Source: Devosia sp. A8/3-2
GTDB lineage: Bacteria > Pseudomonadota > Alphaproteobacteria > Rhizobiales > Devosiaceae
Direction of reading: 5' to 3'
Assembly (NCBI GenBank): GCA_025452255.1
Contig: CP104974.1
Span: 3,636,156 to 3,700,155, forward strand
Length of the DNA stretch: 64,000 nt
The notes beneath the pieces were generated by a model, which was given only the letters and a program-made list of their open reading frames with translations, searched no databases and was not told the DNA's origin. Position numbers and translations under genes: made by a program. Every line of letters starts with the position of its first letter. Within the stretch, counting starts at the first letter, position 1. Positions 57,236 to 64,000 of the stretch are shown piece by piece.

Positions 57236-58758
57236 ATGGAAGGACTGGTCCTCCTCGGGCAAGGGATTGCCCATTTTCTCACCCCCGGTCACTGTTCAAC
57301 GTCGCCCGGGCGACATTGCTGGGCGTTACCATCGGCATATTGCCCGGGCTGACGGCCACCATGGGCGTCGCGCTGCTCGTGACCCTCACCTACAAGATGG
57401 CACCCGACCAGGCGATCCTGACCCTGATGTGCGTCTATCTCGGCGCCATCTATGGCGGCAGCCGCACCGCTATCCTGCTCAATATCCTGGGTACCCCGGC
57501 CAATGCCGCCGCAACGCTCGATGGTTATCCGCTGGCCCAGCAGGGCAAGGCCGGGCTTGCCATGGGCCCGGCCACCACCTCCTCGACACTTGGCACCATG
57601 GTCGGCATTTTCTTTCTGGCCATCATCGCGCCCCTGCTGTCCGAAGCGGCGCTGAAATTCGGCTCCTACGAGTTTTTCTGGCTGGCGCTGTTCGGCGTGG
57701 TGATTTCCGGGCAGATGACCGGCAGCGATACCCCGCTCAAGGGCTATATCGCCGGCATTCTGGGCCTGCTCGTTGCCATGGTGGGCATGGAGACGCTGCA
57801 TGCCCACCAACGCTTCACCTTCGGCATTGCCGCGCTTGGTGGCGGTGTCGACCTCATCCCGGCAATGGTGGGCGCGTTCGGGCTTGCCGAGATTCTGTCG
57901 GCCATGAAGCGCAAGGTCATCGGCCATGTGGTGCCGGTCAACGACCGGGTGGTGCCGACCCTGCGGGAAATCTTCCAATATTGGCGCACCATTATTCGCT
58001 CGGGAATTATCGGCACGTTTATCGGCATCATCCCCGGCGTGGGCGAGGATGTCGGCTCCCGGTCGTCCTACGCGGCGGCAAAGCGCGCCTCCAAGCATCC
58101 GGAGGAATTCGGTAAGGGCAGCCAGGAGGGCCTGATTGCCGCCGAGACCGGGGACAATGCGGTGGTGTCCGCCGCCATGATCCCGACGCTGACCCCGGCG
58201 CTGCCGGGCTCGGCGGCCGCTGCGGTGCTCATCGCGGCGATGCTGATCCACGGCATCCGGCCCGGCCCCATGCTGATGGTCGAAAACGCGCCCTTCCTCT
58301 ATCAGATCGTGGCAATGCTGCTGCTGGCGACCATTGCCAACCTGATCTTCGGCCTGTCGCTGACCAAGCTCTTCATCAAGGTGCTGGCCGTGCCGCGTGA
58401 GCGGTTGATGGCGGTCATCTATATTCTATGCGTTGTCGGCTCCTTCGCCATCACGCAGCGCATGTTCGACGTTTACGTCATGCTGATCTTCGGCGTCGTC
58501 GGATTCCTGTTGCGCGAAATGAAGTACCCCATGGCCCCGCTGGTGCTCGGGATCGTGCTCGGGGACCTGCTCGATCTCAATCTGCGGCGCGGGCTGGCGC
58601 TCACCCGTGGCGACCCCACCCCGTTCTTTACCCGCCCGATCAGCGCGGTCATCTGCCTGATCATCGTGGCGACCATCCTGATGTCGATCCCGCCAGTCGC
58701 CGGGCGCGTCAAAGGCCTGTTCGGGCGCAAGGGGGCGGAGCAGCCATCCAGCCTCTAA
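57236..58758 (+). CDS. tctA: Tripartite tricarboxylate transporter large membrane subunit, TctA (frameshifted)
   Basis: ATG 57236 after GGAGAGCC (MEGLVLLGQGIAHFLTP), then one frame over from about 57292 SLFNVARATLLGVTIGILPG. TctA signatures: GVTIGILPGLTATMGVALLV, YLGAIYGGSRTAILLNILGT, PANAAATLDGYPLAQQGKAG and a second PGVGEDVGSRSSYAAAKRAS. About 507 aa, twelve or so helices. With TctB it imports the carboxylate bound by TctC using an ion gradient. Confidence 0.87.
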
Positions 58759-58765
58759 TCAGGCA

Positions 58766-59601
58766 CTACAGACCCGCGATATTCTCCTGCCCGGTGACGA
58801 CAAGGGCGGCATCGGGGCGGGCAAGTGTGATTAGGGTCAATCCGGCTTTGGTGGCCCGCTCCGCGGCCGTGGTCGTGGGCGCGGAGATGGTGACCAGCAT
58901 GGGGCAATTGGCGCGAACGGTCTTTTCGACCAGCTCGTAGCTGCAGCGGGCGGTGAGCAGAAAGAAGCCGGTCGCGGGGGTGATCGACTTTTGCGCCAAT
59001 GCGCCGATGAGCTTGTCGAGCGCATTGTGGCGGCCGACATCTTCGCGCGCCAGCACGATCTCGCCCGCCGATGTGCAGAAGGCGGCAGCATGCACGGCGC
59101 CCGTGCTTTGGCTGAGCGGCTGATGCTCGGGCAGCGCCGCAAGCGCCCGCGAAATGGCGCTGCGCTCGACAGAGATGCGCGCAGTCACCGGCGGCAGGGG
59201 CCGCAGCACCTGTTCGATATTGTCGATGCCGCAGAGGCCGCAACTGCTCTCGGTGACGCGGACGCGCGCCCGCGCCATCGCCTTTTGGTCCCCTCGGCCG
59301 GCAGTGTCATACGGATGATCCAGCCGCCGTCGACGGCGTGGGTCTGTATGTCCAGAATGTCCTCCGGAGTGGCTACCAGCCCTTCACTCAGGGCAAAACC
59401 GATGGCGTAGTCGACCGGGTCCGATGGTGTCGCCATCATCACCGCGTAGCCAATGCCGCCTATTTCGATGGCGATCGGCGCTTCGACCGGGAGTGCACGC
59501 ACGATCCGCGCATCGGCTTCCTGGCCCAAGCTCAGGCCCGGGCGATCGAGCGCGGTTTCCTGCGCTTGCGGACCTGACACGGTTTGGGAGTAAACCGGCA
59601 T
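58766..59601 (-). CDS. fdhD: Formate dehydrogenase accessory sulfurtransferase FdhD (frameshifted)
   Basis: Start 59601, the A shared with the TAA stop of the oxidoreductase gene (TAATG). N-terminal half: ALPVEAPIAIEIGGIGYAVM and DPVDYAIGFALSEGLVATPE. One break near 59284 (A4 for A5: GTK then AMARARVRVTESS). The sulfur-relay cysteines are in ESSCGLCGIDNIEQVL, followed by STGAVHAAAFCTSAGEIVLA and EDVGRHNALDKLIGAL, all diagnostic for FdhD. About 278 aa. Transfers sulfur to the molybdenum cofactor of formate-dehydrogenase-like enzymes, here the upstream one. Confidence 0.9.
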
Positions 59602-61882
59602 TATGCCGCCGCGCCGGATTGCACAACGCGGACCGGCACGGATTTGGCGGCTGGCGTGCCGCTGATGCGGTCGTAATAGTCGAGCGGCAGCAATGGATTG
59701 AGCTCGGGATAATAGCCAGCAACGGAACCGCGCTGACATGGGGTAGTCGATGATCGTCAGGCCCTCGACGCGCCGCTCGATGCCATCGGTGGTGATGGTT
59801 TCTGAGCGTGATGCGCTGGCCCGCTTCGAGGCCACGCGCCTTGCGATCATCTTCGTTCATGAACAGCACCATGCGGTCGTTATAGACGCCCTGATAGCGA
59901 TCGCTGTGGCTATAGATTGTGGTGTTGAACTGATCGTGCGAGCGCACGGTCGCGAGGCGCAGCATGGCTGTGTCAGCCACTTCCGCGTCGACATGCAATC
60001 CGGCAAAGACCAGAAATTGGCCTTGCCACTGGGCGTTGGGCCAGCTCCGGCGGCGGGGCGGAATGTCGAGATGAAAGCCCTTGGGGTTCTTGATGCGCTC
60101 AGAGAAACCTTCGTAGATCTGGGGATAGACCTCGGCGATCTTGTCGCGGATGGCGTCGTAATCATGGATATAGCGGGCCCAATCCACCCGGCTCTGCGGC
60201 AGGGTTGCCATGGCCATGCGGCAGACGATCTCGACTTCTGGCAACAGATCGGCCCCCGCCGGCTCCAGCACGCCGCGCGATGCGGTGACGTTGGACATGG
60301 CATCCTCGATGGTCACGAACTGCTCGCCGGCTTCGGTATGGATGCGCTCGGAACGAGCGACCACGGGCAGGATAAGCGCGTCGCGCCCATGCACCAGATG
60401 ACCGCGATTGAGCTTGGTCGCAATGCCCACCGTCAGCTCCAGTTTGCGCATGGCGGCATAGGCCTGCTCGGTATCGGGCACGGCCCGGACGAAATTGCCG
60501 CCCGAGCCGATAAAGACCTTGGCGGTGCCACTCTTCATCGCCTCGACGGACTCGACCGTGTGGTGTCCGTGCTCGCGCGGCGGCTCGAAGCCGAACACGT
60601 CGCGGACCCGGTCGAGATAGGCCTGTGACGGTTTTTCATCGATGCCGACCGTGCGGTCGCCCTGCACATTGGAATGCCCACGAATAGGAGCAATGCCGGC
60701 GCCGGGCTTGCCGAAATTGCCGCGCAGCAGCAGCAAATTGGCAACCTGCTGCACCAGCTTGGAGCCCTGCTGGTGCTGGGTGACGCCCATGCCATAGCAG
60801 ATCATGGTGGCCTTGGAGCGGATATAAATCTCGGCGCAACGCCGGATCTGGTCCTCGTCAATGCCCGAGACAGCGACGATTTCGGCCCAATCTCGGCCCA
60901 TCACATCATCGCGCAAGGCGTCGACACCGGTGGTGTGCTCGGCAATGAAGTCGTGGTCGATGACCGCCTCGCCCTGTGCCTCGCGCTCGAACAGCACTTT
61001 CATGATGCCCTTGAGCAGGGCCAGATCGCCGCCGATCCTGATATGGACGAACTCGCTGGCAATCGGGGTCGACCCGAATGTGGCCATCTGCACCACGTCC
61101 CGGGGTTCGGTGAAGCGGATCAGCGCCCGCTCGGGCATGGGATTGACCGCAACGATCGGCACGCCGCGCTTTCGCGCCTCGACCAGATTGGTCATCATCC
61201 GGGGCGAATTGGTGCCGGTATTCTGGCCGATGATGAAGATCGCCTCGGCATGCTCGAAATCCTCGATCACCACGGTACCCTTGCCGACGCCGATAGAGGA
61301 CGGCAGGCCGCGGCTGGTGGGCTCGTGACACATGTTCGAGCAATCGGGAAAATTGTTGGTGCCGAATTCGCGGACAAAGATCGAATAGAGAAACGCCGCC
61401 TCATTGGGCGTGCGGCCGGAGGTGTAGAATTCGGCTCGGTGCGGGCTGTCAAGCACCCGCAAATGCTCGCCGATCAGCGCAAAGGCGTCGTCCCGGGAGC
61501 AGGGCACATAGTGATCGGTCGTCGTATCGTAGCGCATGGGTTCGGTGAGGCGGCCATGCATTTCGAGCGTGTAGTCGGACTGCTCCATAAGCTCGGATAC
61601 AGTGTGCTGCGCAAAGAATTCGCGGGTGACGCGGAACTTGGTCGCCTCATGCGCCGTGGCCTTGGCGCCGTTCTCGCAGAATTCCGTGGTCTTTTTGCAT
61701 TCCGGATCGGGATAGGCGCAGCTGGGGCATTTGAAGCCGCCGGGCTGGTTCATCGCGAGCAGCGCCCGCGAGCCCTTGGTTATGACGCTCTGCTCCATCA
61801 GCACCTTGGCCGTCGCCGCGGCTGCACCCCAACCACCCGCGGGATGGCGGTAGGTCTTGTAGTGCGGTTGCTTGTCGCTCAT
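59601..61882 (-). CDS. FdhF/YdeP-type molybdopterin oxidoreductase (frameshifted)
   Basis: ATG 61882 (MSDKQPHYKTYRHPAGGWGA) behind AAGGA; a GTG two codons earlier is possible. About 760 aa. FdhF/YdeP traits: FKCPSCAYPDPECKKTTEFC near the N-terminus without the 4Fe-4S ferredoxin motif of true FdhF, DCSNMCHEPTSRGL at the molybdenum ligand site, LLLRGNFGKPGAGIAPIRGH and FIGSGGNFVRAVPDTE. Breaks near 59803 (CTCAGAAACC for CTCGAAACC) and 59731 (TCAGCGCGG for TCGCGCGG); the end then reads GSVAGYYPELNPLLPLDYYD to VQSGAA. Electron acceptor unknown; YdeP relatives are linked to acid resistance. FdhD follows in the same operon. Confidence 0.85.
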
Positions 61883-61957
61883 GGCCACGATCCTTTGCCG
61901 GTGTCATCGGCAAGGGTAAGCACTGCGCTTTTGAGGCGCAATGCTGAAAGCGGGCTT

Positions 61958-61981
61958 CGGCCCCGGATTGCTCCGGGGCCG
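61958..61981 (-). terminator. Hairpin after the outer-membrane barrel gene
   Basis: CGGCCCCGG and CCGGGGCCG, 9-base perfect arms around ATTGCT, begin 8 bases after the stop at 61989 on the minus strand. No clear T run follows, so termination is probable but not certain. Confidence 0.5.
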
Positions 61982-61988
61982 TTGGGGG

Positions 61989-64000
61989 TCAGAATTTGGC
62001 GATGACGTTTACGAAGGCGCCTTGATCGTTGAAGGTGAGGTCGCGCATGTCGTCGGAGAATTGGCCGAAATTGTAGCCCGTGCCGACTTTGAAATTATCG
62101 CCGAGATGGCGGTAGACGGCGGCCGTGGCGCCCAGATCGGTGGTCTGGGCTTCGGGCATGTGCATGACGCGGCCTTCGAGCAGGACGTCCCAGTTCTTGA
62201 CCACATGCAGGTCAGCCCGCACGATGCCCAGATGGGCTGAAGAAATCTGCCAATCTTCGTCAAAGCCGGTGCCCGAGCCATCGTCGGTGCGGTTTTTCAC
62301 TTCGCCGTAGCGGAAGCCGTATTTGGCGCCCACGGTGAGCCGGGGCAGCAGATCGTAATCCACATCCATCGACAGGATGTGGCTGCGCTGGGCCGGCGCG
62401 AACAGATCGCCGGTCGAACCGCTGACCAGCTGGTTATTGCCGTGCATGTCGTAGAGCCAGGTATAGCGGAACAGCGCATTGAGCCGGTCATCCTCGACCG
62501 GGCGATAGGCGTAGCCGATCGAGGCTTCCATGTAGTCGGTGTCCTGGAACACCGTATCGGGGGAGCGGGCATCGGAGATGACGGCATCGATATTGGCGAG
62601 GAAGCGCCAATCTTCGCTGGTCTTCCAGGACAGGCCGCCGGCAAACAGATACGTATTCTGGTCGCGGCTATGGTCCGAGGAATCCTCGATCCGCACTTCG
62701 CCGCGGGCATTGGCCTTGATGCCCGCCTCGTCATCGACATAGCTGACGGCGAGGGACGGCGCATAGCGATCGAAATCGCTGCGTTGCAGATTGGTCAGCG
62801 GATCGGTGGTGTCGTCGCGCACCTGCCCGACCACCGTGCCCGCATCCACGCTCCAGAAGGAATCGGGGGTGAACAGGATGCCATAGGTTTGCGCCAACGA
62901 GCGCTTTTGCCCGAACATATCGTAGCTGGTTTCGGCATAGGCGGAGGCGTATTCGTCGAGCCGGCGCTTGAGGCCCACCACCAGCGTGCCACCCCGGTCA
63001 TCGAGCAGGGCAAAGCTCTTGCTGATATCGAAGGTGCGCAAGGGCTCGAACCGGTAGCCGGCATAATAATGCTCGTCCGGGTTGGGATCGAAGGTAATGC
63101 CGGCCAATGCGCCGAGCCCCCGGTGCCGTAGGAGACTTCGCCCGAAATGGCGATCGTGTCGGTCAGGCCGAACTCGGCGCCGACCCCGGCGCGGTCATTG
63201 CGGCTGATATCGCCCTCCGTGCCCAGCGTGGCCTGCCCGAAAGCATAGAGCTTGCGATCCTCTTCCCACTCATATTCGATGCGGATGCCGGCATCGAGGC
63301 GCGAGCCGTCATAGCCGGATTTGCCGGCGCTGATGGCACGGGGCGACATCAATTCGGTATAGCTCAGGCCCAGCGACGCGTTCCAATAATCGTCGAGCTG
63401 CCAGCCGACGCTCGCATCGCCTTCGCGCTTGATCTGACCCGCGCCATCCTCGAAATCGTCATAGCTGAGAGCCGGGGCGACATCCTGATTGAGCGCCACA
63501 TCGGCCGAGAGGCCCCAGAGCCATTGATCGGTGGAGACCTGCTGGGAGAGGCTGGAAAAACCGGCTTCTTTATTCTCGTAATAGAAGCCAGCCACGCCAT
63601 CGAGCCCGGCATAGCCCAGATCGCCGAGGCCCACCTCGGCCTTCGACGCGCCGAGCCGGGGCCGATTTATTGGCAATGCCGGCGGTGCCGTGTTCGCCCC
63701 AGTCAGTCCGCCATCGGCGGAGCGCGACAGGCCAAAGCCCGGCCCCTCGGAATGGGCGATTTCGGCACGCAGGAAGGTGGTTTCCGACGCACGCAATTCG
63801 ACATCGGCACCTAAGCCCACCCGGTCGGCAGGGCCGGTGGTTTCTGCTCATGCCGGTGACGCCGACGCGCAGGTTGTCATTGAACCAATGCTGGGCCCGC
63901 CCGCCATAGACATAGCCGTCGACATCATCGGCAGCGGGCACGAACTCGTACTGCGCAATGAGATAGACATTGCTGCCGCCAAAGGCGCCATCGCGCACGG
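61989..64000 (-). CDS. Large outer-membrane beta-barrel protein, C-terminal part (frameshifted, runs off window)
   Basis: At least 670 residues are seen; the start lies beyond 64000. It reads GSNVYLIAQYEFVPAADDVD, YGGRAQHWFNDNLRVGVTGM, LRASETTFLRAEIAHSEGPG, LGLSYTELMSPRAISAGKSG, GYRFEPLRTFDISKSFALLD and ends GAFVNVIAKF, a terminal Phe as needed for BAM insertion. The alternating aromatic/polar strands indicate a barrel of many strands. This kind of barrel closes very large surface proteins with N-terminal Ig-like or DUF11-type repeats, but no such repeat is in view. Breaks near 63841 (AGCAGAAACC for AGCGAAACC) and 63120 (GGGCTCGGCGC for GGCCTGGGCGC). Confidence 0.7.

Noticed and set aside
59750..62005. 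Two long plus-strand frames opposite the FdhF/YdeP gene
   Set aside because: Composition typical of shadow frames; the minus-strand gene has all family blocks.
1..64000. Mass pseudogenisation, as in a degenerating symbiont genome
   Set aside because: Breaks recur at the same short words, flanking protein sequence stays conserved to the stop, overlapping start/stop junctions are intact, and no insertion sequences are present. Sequence error explains it better.
1..64000. Mobile island, prophage, CRISPR array or defence system
   Set aside because: No integrase, transposase, phage structural gene, tRNA-flanked attachment site or spacer-like repeat array was seen. The repeats present are short intergenic palindromes.

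Overview
The window is GC-rich chromosomal DNA from an alphaproteobacterium. Gene content (MlaE with a fused STAS domain, FCD-type GntR regulators, many sugar ABC transporters, YeeE/YedE, azlCD with Lrp, a tripartite tricarboxylate transporter, fdhD with an FdhF/YdeP oxidoreductase, a glutathione-synthase-like/QEGLA/formylglutamate-amidohydrolase operon) points to Hyphomicrobiales, probably a Devosia-like soil or plant heterotroph. The genus is inferred from content only. I see no rRNA, tRNA, CRISPR, prophage or transposase.

About two thirds of the genes do not read through in one frame. The protein on both sides of each break stays conserved, and the breaks recur at the same short words: CTGG/CCTGG (turned into CTCGG, CCGG, CTGG or CCCGG) and C|GA (turned into CAGA). 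I read this as systematic base-calling error in an unpolished assembly, not gene decay. I therefore annotate each gene over its full span as one CDS and state where the frame breaks.

Layout. 1-5.0 kb: end of an aldo/keto reductase, a DUF885-like metallopeptidase, and a three-gene operon facing it (formylglutamate amidohydrolase, QEGLA protein, glutathione-synthase-like ATP-grasp enzyme). 5.2-9.0 kb: Mla-type lipid transport operon. 9.3-23.6 kb: plant-polysaccharide sugar and uronate region (mannonate dehydratase, oligosaccharide-type ABC transporter, GH39 xylosidase, GntR regulator, Gfo/Idh dehydrogenase, IlvD-type dehydratase, lactonase-like amidohydrolase, SDR), with a shared operator-like motif in two control regions. 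23.6-27.5 kb: small secreted protein, two-component system, porin-like barrel. 27.5-29.2 kb: Lrp regulator divergent from azlCD. 29.2-32.6 kb: TPP riboswitch followed by a thiamine-precursor uptake operon (YkoF-like, ThiX, ThiZ, ThiY). 32.8-37.7 kb: ribose-type sugar ABC operon with a divergent LacI regulator. 37.7-42.2 kb: sulfur/thiol group (12-Cys repeat protein, YeeE/YedE transporter, periplasmic rhodanese, thioredoxin-like protein, CcdA-like protein). 42.3-46.1 kb: peptide/sugar-binding protein, GntR regulator, GH1 beta-glucosidase. 46.3-49.2 kb: iron-type ABC importer. 49.2-54.6 kb: second ribose-type ABC operon with an SDR and a divergent IclR regulator. 54.6-58.8 kb: TauE/SafE permease and a tripartite tricarboxylate transporter. 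58.8-61.9 kb: formate-dehydrogenase-like oxidoreductase and FdhD. 62-64 kb: C-terminal barrel of a very large outer-membrane protein that runs off the window.

The overall picture is a scavenger of plant sugars: at least four carbohydrate importers each sit with a dedicated regulator (GntR, LacI, IclR) and catabolic enzymes, alongside envelope maintenance and vitamin-precursor uptake.
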